DNA from: Streptomyces curacoi
GTDB taxonomy: Bacteria > Actinomycetota > Actinomycetes > Streptomycetales > Streptomycetaceae
Reading direction: 5' to 3'
Length of the DNA: 64,000 nucleotides
Assembly (NCBI RefSeq): GCF_001513975.1
Contig: NZ_KQ947988.1
Coordinates: 62,001-126,000, forward strand
In this document: positions 24,247 to 31,786 of the stretch, piece after piece
How the letters are laid out: the number at the start of each line of letters is the position of its first letter
Numbering within the stretch: the stretch's first letter is position 1
Position numbers and translations under genes: made by a program
Notes under the pieces: model-generated
What the model was told of the DNA's origin: nothing
The model's database searches: none
Seen by the model: the letters and a program-made list of their open reading frames with translations, nothing else

Positions 24247-25677
24247 TCAGCGAGTGACGGAACTCGCTTTTGTACGGGCGGGCGCGGTGCGCGCCTCGGC
24301 GCGGTCGAGCAGGTCGAGCAGCGGCGCGGTCATGACGGTGGCGCACAGGGTGACGATGACCAGCATGGTGAACAACGCCGGTGTCAGAACGCCGAGTTCG
24401 AGCCCGATGGTGAGGATCACCAGCTCGGTCAGTCCGCGGCAGTTCATGAGCACGCCGATGCGCAGGGCGTCGACGCGCTCCACCGACATCAGCGCCGCTG
24501 CCGCCGCGCTGCCCGCCAGTTTGCCGACGACGGCCACCAGCAGAGCGACGCCGGCCCACACCCACAGGGCGCCGCCGCCCTGGCCGAGTTGCAGCAGGTC
24601 GGTCTTCAGGCCGACCGAGGCGAAGAACGGCGGCAACAGTACGGCGGTGACGAGTTCCTGCAGTTTGCCGCGGGCGTCCACCAGGGCCGGCGCGGTCTTC
24701 GGGCAGATGGCGCCGAACAGGAAGGCGCCGAAGATGAGATGGATGCCTATGAGCTCGGTGGCGACCGCGGACAGCAGGACGCCGGGGATGATCAGCGTGA
24801 GCACGCCGCCGTCGGGGAGCCGGCGCTCCGGCCGCTCCAGGACGCGCCGCAGGGCGGGGCGGACGAGCACCACCATGACGCCGAAGAAGACCGCGGTGAG
24901 CGCGAGGGTGCGCAGCACGCCCAGGGGCGAACCGCCGCGCAACAGGGCGACGAGACCCGCGAGCAGCAGCCAGCAGGCGAGATCGGCGGTGGCGGCTCCC
25001 ACGATGGCGTAGGTCCCCGCCCGGGACTGGAGCATCCCGCGTTCCATCAGCAGCCGCGCCAGCACGGGGAAGGCGGTCACGCTCATGGCGATGCCCAGGA
25101 AGAGGGTGAACGGCAGGAAGCCGACGCCGTCCGGGGCATAGCCGGTGTACAGCGCGTATCCCAGGGCACAGCCGAGGGCGAACGACACGCAGACGCCGAC
25201 GATTCCTACGGCGGCCCCGGTGCGGCCCGCGCCTTCATGGTGGGTGTCACCGAACTCCATGCCGATCAGGAACATGAACAGCGCCAGCCCGATCTGGGCG
25301 ACGAGGTTGAGGTAGGAGTGGAGGGCGGCGGGGAAGAGGGCGTCGTAGACCCCGGGGGCGACGAGGCCGAGCACCGAAGGGCCGAGGACGATCCCGGAGA
25401 TCATCTCGCCCACCACGCGTGGCTGGGCCAAGTGCCGGCTGACCAGCGCTCCGCAGGCCCGCGCGACGGCTACCACCACGGCGAGGGCGAGCAGCAACTG
25501 CCACGCCTCGACATGCGGCGCACCCCCCGGCGTGGCACTCCCGGACTCAGGTCGCTCCGCGTCGTCCTTGCCCGTGGTCCCGTGCCACAGCAGCAGGGCC
25601 GCGGCCAGCAGCGGCAGCACCGACAGCAGGCACACGGCAAGCACGCGGGTAGTGCCGCGCGATTTCACCTCTGCCAC
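24247..25677 (-). CDS. cation/proton antiporter, CPA2 (KefB-like) family
   Basis: About 476 aa with roughly 12-13 hydrophobic segments. Family marks: QPRVVGEMISGIVLGPSVLG early, LFMFLIGMEF, SVTAFPVLARLL, and FFASVGLKTDL. It lacks the C-terminal RCK domain of Kef proteins. It sits inside the cluster between the C-methyltransferase and aviN and should exchange Na+ or K+ for H+. The link to antibiotic export or self-protection is not shown by sequence. Start is uncertain: GTG at 25677 lies 4 bases after the upstream stop, without a clear binding site; GTG at 25668 is an alternative. Confidence 0.8.
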   Translation of the reverse strand: MAEVKSRGTTRVLAVCLLSVLPLLAAALLLWHGTTGKDDAERPESGSATPGGAPHVEAWQLLLALAVVVAVARACGALVSRHLAQPRVVGEMISGIVLGPSVLGLVAPGVYDALFPAALHSYLNLVAQIGLALFMFLIGMEFGDTHHEGAGRTGAAVGIVGVCVSFALGCALGYALYTGYAPDGVGFLPFTLFLGIAMSVTAFPVLARLLMERGMLQSRAGTYAIVGAATADLACWLLLAGLVALLRGGSPLGVLRTLALTAVFFGVMVVLVRPALRRVLERPERRLPDGGVLTLIIPGVLLSAVATELIGIHLIFGAFLFGAICPKTAPALVDARGKLQELVTAVLLPPFFASVGLKTDLLQLGQGGGALWVWAGVALLVAVVGKLAGSAAAAALMSVERVDALRIGVLMNCRGLTELVILTIGLELGVLTPALFTMLVIVTLCATVMTAPLLDLLDRAEARTAPARTKASSVTR

Positions 25678-25681
25678 CGGA

Positions 25682-26905
25682 TCACACGACTTCCAGCGTG
25701 GGCAGCGGAAAGACCAGGCTGCCTCCCGAGGCCAGGAAGTCGCGTTCCCGGGCGACCATCGCGTCCCGGTAGATCCAAGGGAGGACCAGGAACTGGTCGG
25801 GCTCAAGCGCCCGGGCCTCCTCCTCGGAGACGATCGGGATGTTCGTGCCGGGCGTGTAGCAGCCGAACTTGTCCTCGTTCACCTCGGCGATGCAGGGCAG
25901 GAGCGTCTCGTCCAGGCCGCAGTACTGCAGGATGACGTTGCCCTTCGTCGAGGCGCCGTAGCCAAGGGTGTGCAGCCCCTTGTCCCGTGAGGCGGTGAGG
26001 AATTCCAGGAGTCGGTCACGGGACTCCTCGGTCCGCCGGGCGAACTCCGCGTAGGGCAGGTCCGTCTCCCCGGCGCGGATGCGGGCCAGCGCCGGCTCGT
26101 TGACCTGGCGAGAGGAGCCGCGGCGGGCCAGCACGAGCGAGAGGCTTCCGCCGTAGACGGGGGTCAGCTCGGCATCCACCACCTTCAGGCCGGTGCGCTC
26201 GGCCATCCACTCGATCTGGCGCAGCCCGTAGTAGTCCAGGTGCTCGTGGCAGACCACGTCGTAGGCGCAGGCATGGAGCATCGCGGGCAGATAGCTCTGC
26301 TCGGTCACCCAGATGCCGTCGTCCGTCAGCAGGCGCCCGACCTCCCGCATGAACTCCATGGGACGCGGCAGGTCGTAGAACATCGCGATCGAGGTGACGA
26401 CCTTGGCGCGGCGCCCGCCGAGCAGGTCGTATGCGAAGAAGTCGGGGATCAGCTCGACGCCCGGCGGGTAGGACGCGGCGAAGACGGTGGCGGCGGGGTC
26501 CACACCGACCAGGGAGGGCCCGTCGGCGGGGTAGGCCGCCAGCAGGGTGCCGTCGTTGCTGCCGATGTCCACGACCAGGTCGCCGGGGCCGAGGTCGACC
26601 AGGCTGGTGATGGCGGCGACCTTGCCGCGCAGGTGGTCCGCCATGGAGCGGTTGAGGCTGGACCGGTAGCCGTAGCCCTCGCCGTACATGAGGCCGAAGT
26701 CGGCGGTGTGGCGCAGCTGCACCAGTTCGCACCCGCTGGGCGAGCAGCGCACCAGCTCCAGCGGAACGTACGGCACGTCCTCGCCGCGGGTCCGCGGGAA
26801 CACGCCGGTGAGGGCCTGCGGTCCGAGGTCGAGCACGGGCAGCAACTCGGTGTTGTCGCAGATCCGGCAACGGTCGATGACGGTCGAGTGACCGGTCGTG
26901 CTCAT
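25682..26905 (-). CDS. aviG1: NDP-hexose 3-C-methyltransferase AviG1
   Basis: 407 aa, three-domain sugar C-methyltransferase of the TylC3/EryBIII type. The N-terminal zinc site is visible as CRIC near residue 13 and a CSPSGC pair near residue 54. The SAM motif is VVDIGSNDGTLLAAYP. The catalytic-domain signature CHEHLDYYGL and C-terminal LGYGASTKGNVILQY are typical. It methylates C-3 of a keto-deoxysugar to give evalose. AviG1 is the characterised enzyme of this class in avilamycin. Its ATG overlaps the stop of the short SDR upstream (ATGA). Confidence 0.9.
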   Translation of the reverse strand: MSTTGHSTVIDRCRICDNTELLPVLDLGPQALTGVFPRTRGEDVPYVPLELVRCSPSGCELVQLRHTADFGLMYGEGYGYRSSLNRSMADHLRGKVAAITSLVDLGPGDLVVDIGSNDGTLLAAYPADGPSLVGVDPAATVFAASYPPGVELIPDFFAYDLLGGRRAKVVTSIAMFYDLPRPMEFMREVGRLLTDDGIWVTEQSYLPAMLHACAYDVVCHEHLDYYGLRQIEWMAERTGLKVVDAELTPVYGGSLSLVLARRGSSRQVNEPALARIRAGETDLPYAEFARRTEESRDRLLEFLTASRDKGLHTLGYGASTKGNVILQYCGLDETLLPCIAEVNEDKFGCYTPGTNIPIVSEEEARALEPDQFLVLPWIYRDAMVARERDFLASGGSLVFPLPTLEVV

Positions 26906-27597
26906 GATTCTCCAGTCAGTGCTCGGCTACGGGCCCTGAGCCAGCCGATGACATCTGCGGCGTCCGGCCAGTCGGGTTCGCTGACCAGGGGGAACTGGTC
27001 GTCCTTGCGGGCGCCGGCGAAGACGGAACGCGAACCGACCGCGTCCCTGATCTCCCGCAGGCTGACCGTCGTCCGCGCCCCCACCTCCCACAGCCCCTCG
27101 GCGTCGAGGTGGGAGGCCACCCAGCCGCCGCACCACTCGACCGGCGCGAAGCTCTGGCGCGACTCGCCGTGCGCGTAGACCGGCTGCTCTTCGAGGATGT
27201 CGATGAGAACGCCCTTGGTGTTGCTGTCGCCGTACATGGGGCCCAGGCGGACGACCAGATGGCCCGCGCAGAGCTCCTCGGCCTCGGCCCGGTTCCGGCC
27301 GTACGGGGTGTCCAGCTGGGTGCGCGCGGAGATGGTGCTGATCTGGACGAAGCGGTCCCACTCCCAGTCGCGAAGGAGCGCCCGGGTCTTGTCGACCGTC
27401 TCGCGGCGGTCGTCGTCGGGGTGCTGCCGGGCCCAGTAACGCCGGGAGGGGCAGGCCGCGTTGACCAGAACGTCGAAGGGGCCGCTACGGCGTGCCTCCT
27501 CGTAGTTGGCACGAGTCACGGGAATGGCCGCGGAACCCAGTGCCCGGGTGACGGCCGTGCCGACGAACCCCCCGGCGCCGACCACCGCGACCCTCAC
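26902..27597 (-). CDS. short NAD(P)-binding sugar reductase/epimerase, atypical active site
   Basis: 231 aa, shorter than ordinary extended SDRs. The Rossmann motif GAGGFVGTAVTRAL is present. Where YxxxK is expected the sequence reads TPYGRNRAE, so Lys is replaced by Arg. Family looks closest to small NDP-sugar reductases. Context suggests 4-ketoreduction of the C-methylated sugar: it lies directly before aviG1 and after a cupin epimerase. GTG at 27597 overlaps the cupin stop (GTGA) with GGAG upstream. Function is inferred from context only. Confidence 0.65.
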   Translation of the reverse strand: MRVAVVGAGGFVGTAVTRALGSAAIPVTRANYEEARRSGPFDVLVNAACPSRRYWARQHPDDDRRETVDKTRALLRDWEWDRFVQISTISARTQLDTPYGRNRAEAEELCAGHLVVRLGPMYGDSNTKGVLIDILEEQPVYAHGESRQSFAPVEWCGGWVASHLDAEGLWEVGARTTVSLREIRDAVGSRSVFAGARKDDQFPLVSEPDWPDAADVIGWLRARSRALTGES

Positions 27598-28004
27598 GGG
27601 CGCTCCAGCGTGTGCGGCAGCGGCTCGACCTGAACCAGCGGCGGATCGCATTCGTCCCAGGGCTTGGTGAGCATGGCGATGAACGTCAGGGATGAGATGG
27701 CGTGGACGGAGTGCATGACCCCGGCCGGCGTCCTGGTGCAGACCCCGCGCGAGACGTGGATGAATTCCTCTTTGCAGTTGGGGTCTTCGGCGTCGTCCTT
27801 GGTGATCAGCACGCCTGAGCCCTCGACGAACAGCAGGTATTCGACAAAGTGCGGGTGATAATGCAGGCCGCGCACCTTTCCCGGGTACAGGTGCAGCATA
27901 TTGAATTCCAGGATGGGCTCCGGGGGGACCCAGGTGAAAATTCCGCCGCGCCCGTCCCGCACCGTATCCAGGTTACAGGTCGGCCGCAGCACATCGATTT
28001 TCAT
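27594..28004 (-). CDS. cupin-fold sugar epimerase/isomerase-like protein
   Basis: 136 aa single-domain cupin. First cupin motif GLHYHPHFVEYLLFVEGSG, second PAGVMHSVHA. The size and the HYHP metal/substrate motif recall sugar 3,4-ketoisomerases and RmlC-like epimerases, but the normal RmlC length is about 180-200 aa, so a 3- or 3,5-epimerase role is only a suggestion. It is the first gene of the 28.0-24.2 kb minus-strand block; ATG at 28004 has GGAGA upstream. Confidence 0.65.
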   Translation of the reverse strand: MKIDVLRPTCNLDTVRDGRGGIFTWVPPEPILEFNMLHLYPGKVRGLHYHPHFVEYLLFVEGSGVLITKDDAEDPNCKEEFIHVSRGVCTRTPAGVMHSVHAISSLTFIAMLTKPWDECDPPLVQVEPLPHTLERP

Positions 28005-28486
28005 GCCGTCTCCACTCGTTCCACGCCACAGATTCGCAGGCGTCGAGGATAAGTCGGGCACGTGTAAGGAAATTTCTAGTCCTGTCGGCGGCGCCCATGA
28101 TTCGGGTCTCGTCCGCCGGCAACACCGCGTGACGTCCCGCGAGTTTTCCGGCCGGCCAGATGCCTGTTACCCGCGGTTTCGGGGCCGTAACGGGCAGCCA
28201 CAGCGCAGGACGGGCCCGTTACGGCCCGGAGCGCCTCAACTACTCGGCAGGCGCAGCCCCTTGCCGGCCGTCATGATCGTGAAGTCCGGTCACCTGGCCG
28301 CAGGCCCCCCGAAACCCGCCCCATTTGCTCGAACAACCCAATGTCCAAGAACTGCGACTGCCACCTGAACAAAAGTCCACTACTCCTGGTGAACGAGTGT
28401 TGGGTACAAAGGAGTCAGCCGCCGGTGCCTGGTCCCGCTCCGGCGCTCTCGACACCTCTCAGCACTCTTCCCCCAGGGAGTACCGG
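28005..28486. promoter_or_regulatory. divergent regulatory region between the sugar operon and a LuxR gene
   Basis: About 480 bases with no convincing gene. Minus side: TATCCT about 45 bases before the cupin start, with TTTCCT 15 bases further upstream, similar to the layout before the epimerase gene at 32755. Middle: a perfect 14-bp inverted repeat (28182-28195 with 28214-28227). Plus side: AGGGAG just before the regulator's GTG. Confidence 0.5.
28182..28227. repeat. 14-bp inverted repeat, possible operator or hairpin
   Basis: GGGCCGTAACGGGC at 28182-28195 is the exact reverse complement of 28214-28227, with an 18-base spacer. A related GTTACCCG lies at about 28166. It sits between divergent promoters where no terminator is needed, which favours a regulatory role. 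Confidence 0.6.
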
Positions 28487-28738
28487 GTGAGAACCGCCCC
28501 CACGACCTTATCCAGCCTGGACGCCAAGATCATCGAACGCATCGCCGCAGGTGAGCGCACCACCTGCATCGCAAGCAAGCTCTACCTCAGCCGCCAGGGG
28601 GTCGAGTACCACGTCAGCAAGATGATGGAGCGCTTCCGGGTGCCCAACCGCACCGCCCTCGTCGCCAAGGCCTACGCGCTGGGAATCCTGAGATCCGAGG
28701 TATGGCCCCCCAGGGTTCTGCAGGAACGCGTCAATTGA
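28487..28738 (+). CDS. short LuxR-type HTH regulator with a TTA codon
   Basis: 83 aa made almost entirely of a LuxR/GerE HTH: LDAKIIERIAAGERTTCIASKLYLSR.. followed by YHVSKMMERF. There is no receiver or ligand domain. GTG at 28487 is chosen for AGGGAG seven bases upstream and because the HTH begins soon after; an in-frame GTG at 28397 has no such site. Leu8 is encoded by TTA (28508-28510), so translation would need the bldA tRNA. It lies next to the sugar operon and is a likely pathway activator (AviC-type). Upstream residues of the open frame are not homologous to anything I recognise. Confidence 0.8.
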   Translation: MRTAPTTLSSLDAKIIERIAAGERTTCIASKLYLSRQGVEYHVSKMMERFRVPNRTALVAKAYALGILRSEVWPPRVLQERVN

Positions 28739-28762
28739 CCCGCTGCCACGGGCGGTAGCGGG
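28739..28762 (+). terminator. hairpin after the first LuxR gene
   Basis: CCCGCTGCC (28739-28747) pairs with GGTAGCGGG (28754-28762) with one mismatch and a six-base loop, starting one base after the stop codon. No T-tract follows, which is common in Streptomyces. Confidence 0.45.
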
Positions 28763-29169
28763 CGCCTTCGTCGCCGAGCTGGACAAAACGCGCATGTCGC
28801 CAATGCGAAAGCTTGTCGAAACGGGTTTTGATATCGCCCGCAACGATCCGTTGATTACGGGGCGGGCAGGCCGGCCGACCAAAGCAGGTGACGCGCCCCG
28901 TTTCAGGGCGGGGTGGCCGCCGGGATGCCGGATTCTTCGAGGTGCATCACCGGCGCCCGGGCGCGGTGGCGCCGGACGGACGTGAAGCCACCTTCCTTCC
29001 GTGCGGCGCGATTGCCGTGTGCACACCGGGCACGGGCGGCCTTATCCGCCTTGCCCACGCCTCGGCGGGCCCTGCTCACGACAGTAGGCGGCACCAAGGC
29101 GCCCCAACCCGGCCATAGATGCGATAAGATGATCAAGATGAGTAATGTCCAGGACCATTCGTCGCATGG
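28763..29169. other. intergenic region between the two LuxR genes
   Basis: About 400 bases without a supported gene. Short open frames exist on both strands but have no ribosome binding site and no recognisable family. The last 50 bases (about 29118-29165) are notably AT-rich for this genome and probably hold the promoter of the second regulator. Confidence 0.4.
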
Positions 29170-29631
29170 GTGGTATCGCCTCACGTCTTCATAGTTCAGC
29201 GGTGGCGCCCTTTCGGTGCCTTGATACTCGATGCGTCGGATGACCTCTTAGGGCATGCAAGGACCACACGCTCATACGGGGGCCAGACTTTGCCATATTC
29301 CGGCTGCGATTCCAGTGATTCTGGCGACGATCGATTTCTCCACGAGGACCAGTTCCCCTGGCTGGAAGGGCTGAGCCAGGTGCATTTACTCTCCGAGCGC
29401 GAGCTCCAGGTCTTCCTGCTGCTGAGCCACGGCTACTCCAACCGTGAGATCGCCGCGCTGCTCGGGGTCACCGAGCGCACCATCAAGGCTCATATGGCCC
29501 AGATACTGGCGAAGCTCGGGGTCGAGTCCCGTCTTCAGGCCGGACTGGTTGCCTTCGCCCATGGGCTTCCCGGACACATCGGCGATTCAGAAGGATCCGA
29601 CCATCCCCCCGATACGTCCGCGGATTCCTAG
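29170..29631 (+). CDS. LuxR-type HTH regulator with TTA codons
   Basis: Up to 153 aa. The C-terminal half is a clear LuxR HTH: LLSERELQVFLLLSHGYSNREIAALLG then TERTIKAHMAQILAKLG. The N-terminal half is unlike known sensor domains. TTA codons occur at 29386-29388 (inside the conserved HTH region) and, if the start is upstream of it, at 29248-29250. Both point to bldA dependence. The start is uncertain: GTG 29170, TTG 29221 or TTG 29290 (GGGGG upstream of the last). Likely the second pathway regulator of the cluster. Confidence 0.72.
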   Translation: MVSPHVFIVQRWRPFGALILDASDDLLGHARTTRSYGGQTLPYSGCDSSDSGDDRFLHEDQFPWLEGLSQVHLLSERELQVFLLLSHGYSNREIAALLGVTERTIKAHMAQILAKLGVESRLQAGLVAFAHGLPGHIGDSEGSDHPPDTSADS

Positions 29632-29664
29632 GCTCTTCAGTGCCTTGCGGGGAAAGTCCGGGAG

Positions 29665-30732
29665 TCAGGACCGCACCAGGTCCGGCACCAGTTCCACGAG
29701 CTTCCGTTGGAAAGCGGCCGCCAGCAGGTCGTGCCCCTCCTGGTTGAAGTGCAGCGGATCGGTGTACCGCGGCTCGACGTACAGGTGGGCGGTTTCGGGG
29801 CCGGCGAGGCTCGGGCCGTGGACGTAGTGGACGTTCTCGTCACCGGCCGCGCGCAGCAGATCGACCACCTCACGGGTCTGCTCCCGGACCTCCGTCAAGG
29901 ACAGGTATCCGTCTCCTTCCAACGGGTCGTGCCAGGGCGAGTAGTGGTGGGACGCGATGACCAGCGGGGTCGAGGGGTGTCGCTCCCGGATGATCCGGAC
30001 CAGCCCGACCAGGTTCGGCCGGTAGGTGAACTGGTTCAGGGCACGCGTGCCATAGATGTTCATGCCGACCATGCACGTGATCAGATCGGCGGGCAGGTCG
30101 CGGAGCAGGGTCGCGAAGAGCGGCTGGAGGTAGCAGCCCGCCCCGATCGCCAGCGAGGTCAGGTCCAGCCCGAGTTCGGTGGCGACGGTCGCGGTCCAGT
30201 TCCGGGTGGGCGACAGCGCCCCTCTGCCCTGCGACTCGGAGGCCCCGTAGTGGACCCAGCGGGGCGCGGTATGGGTGTCCCGGCCCACCTCGGCGCCTGC
30301 CGGTAACTCCACGCCGTGCAGGACGAACTGGTTCAGGGCGGGCAGCCACAGCTCCACAAGGCGGTCGCTGCCGCCCGGCAGTGCCCCGACCCGGCACGTG
30401 TGGACCTCCCGGTCGGTCACCAGGGGGAGGCTGGCGACCGGCTTGCCGTCCACTCGTACGTCGACGTGCGCCGTCTCGGGCGGGCCCGGCATCTCGGGAG
30501 CAGGACGGGCCGCGTACCGGAATGCGAGCCCCTCGGCGTCGGTCCGGAAAGTGACCCGCACCCCCGACGGCATCGCAGCGCGTCCCACGCCGCCCTCGGG
30601 AAAGAACAGGTGCCGTTCCTGGAAAGGTATTCGCCAGGGCGCTATTCCACCGTCGACCTCCTGGAGGGAGACCGCGCCGCGATAGGTCAGCACCGGGTCG
30701 TTCGCCCGAATGAGGCGCCCTGCTTCCAACAT
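29665..30732 (-). CDS. SGNH/GDSL-fold esterase or acyltransferase
   Basis: 355 aa. Residues 1-160 form a beta-rich N-terminal domain. The SGNH domain follows: nucleophile Ser165 in HYGASESQG, block III GMNIYG (Asn225), and the catalytic dyad Asp325-x2-His328 in DPLHFNQEGH. The two-domain layout resembles the acyltransferase SsfX3 of a tetracycline pathway more than a simple lipase. No signal peptide is seen, so it acts in the cytoplasm. Avilamycin A carries an isobutyryl ester on lyxose, so adding or removing that ester is a reasonable hypothesis, not shown by sequence. ATG at 30732 has AGGTGAGG upstream. Confidence 0.75.
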   Translation of the reverse strand: MLEAGRLIRANDPVLTYRGAVSLQEVDGGIAPWRIPFQERHLFFPEGGVGRAAMPSGVRVTFRTDAEGLAFRYAARPAPEMPGPPETAHVDVRVDGKPVASLPLVTDREVHTCRVGALPGGSDRLVELWLPALNQFVLHGVELPAGAEVGRDTHTAPRWVHYGASESQGRGALSPTRNWTATVATELGLDLTSLAIGAGCYLQPLFATLLRDLPADLITCMVGMNIYGTRALNQFTYRPNLVGLVRIIRERHPSTPLVIASHHYSPWHDPLEGDGYLSLTEVREQTREVVDLLRAAGDENVHYVHGPSLAGPETAHLYVEPRYTDPLHFNQEGHDLLAAAFQRKLVELVPDLVRS

Positions 30733-30836
30733 CCCTCACCTGTCCAGTCGTTCTGGTAGGCCGACGCTTCGAGACTAACAGCGCCAATGCGGTCGGAGCC
30801 GCCGATTCTTTAGCACATTTCTTAGAAAGCAGTTCA

Positions 30837-30868
30837 TACGATGAATGACGACTGGCACTCGCGAGTGC
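30837..30868 (+). promoter_or_regulatory. candidate promoter plus 14-bp palindrome
   Basis: TACGAT at 30837-30842 can act as a -10. GCACTCGCGAGTGC at 30855-30868 is a perfect palindrome placed just after the implied transcription start. If so, the in-frame ATG at 30841 cannot be the start and the glycosyltransferase begins at GTG 30904. Confidence 0.45.
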
Positions 30869-30903
30869 TCCCGCCGGCGGAACGCAGCCATACTGGAGTG
30901 ACT

Positions 30904-31785
30904 GTGGACAAGAAAGAGACTGCGGACCGGAACACCCCCGGGCGGCGTCCAATGGTGGTGGCGGTCTGTGCCTTCCGTCTGGAGAACGTCCGCCGGCATC
31001 TGCGGCACAACCTCGACCAGTTGAACGGTGACGAATACGTCGTGCTGCTGGACCGGCCGGTGACACCTGAGGCCGAGAAGGTCGCCACCCAGGTGAACGA
31101 GGCCGGGGGGACGATGCGCATCCTGGGGGCCACGCGAGGGCTGTCGGCGTCCCGTAACACGGTGCTGCGGGAATGGGCCGACCGGCACGTGCTGTTCGTG
31201 GACGACGACGTGCGGCTGGAGGCCTCCGCCGTGGACGCCGTCCGCGCCGCGTTCCGCGCCGGGGCGCACGTGGTCGGTGCGCGGCTGCGACCGCCGCGAG
31301 AGCTCCGCCGGCTGCCCTGGTTCCTGTCCTCGGGGCAGTTCCACCTCGTCGGCTGGCACCGCGACCGCGGGGACATCAAGATCTGGGGCGCCTGCATGGG
31401 CGTCGACGCCGACTTCGCGCGCCGCCAGGGCCTCACCTTCGACCTGGACCTGAGCCGCACCGGCGGCAACCTGCAGTCCGGTGAGGACACTTCCTTCATC
31501 GCGCTGATGAAGGAGGCGGGTGCGCGCGAGTGCCTGCTGCCCGAGCACGCGGTCGTCCACGATGTCGACCCCGGCCGGCTCACCCTCCGCTACCTCCTGC
31601 GCCGGGCCTACTGGCAGGGGCGTTCGGAGGCGCGGCGGCACCAGTCGGTGGCGGGACTCCGCAAGGAGCTGACCCGGCACCGCACCGCACCGGAGTCGCG
31701 CTGCACACCACTGCTGTTCTGCGTGTACGGGGCCGCCACCGCGATCGGCGTCGGCCACGGACTCCTGCTGCGCCTGCGCAAGTGA
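30904..31785 (+). CDS. glycosyltransferase family 2 (GT-A fold)
   Basis: 293 aa from the preferred GTG. The domain opens at VVAVCAFRLENVRRHL; the DXD motif is VLFVDDDVRL; a second conserved block is WGACMGVDADFARR, followed by SGEDTSF. It should transfer an NDP-sugar in assembly of the oligosaccharide. GTG 30904 has GGAG five bases upstream. ATG 30841 would add 21 non-conserved residues and overlaps a likely -10 element. It converges with the epimerase gene, leaving one base between them. Confidence 0.82.
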   Translation: MDKKETADRNTPGRRPMVVAVCAFRLENVRRHLRHNLDQLNGDEYVVLLDRPVTPEAEKVATQVNEAGGTMRILGATRGLSASRNTVLREWADRHVLFVDDDVRLEASAVDAVRAAFRAGAHVVGARLRPPRELRRLPWFLSSGQFHLVGWHRDRGDIKIWGACMGVDADFARRQGLTFDLDLSRTGGNLQSGEDTSFIALMKEAGARECLLPEHAVVHDVDPGRLTLRYLLRRAYWQGRSEARRHQSVAGLRKELTRHRTAPESRCTPLLFCVYGAATAIGVGHGLLLRLRK

Positions 31786-31786
31786 G

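Noticed and set aside
28794..28985. 63-aa frame between the two LuxR genes
   Set aside because: No binding site, no family, and unconvincing codon usage; treated as intergenic.
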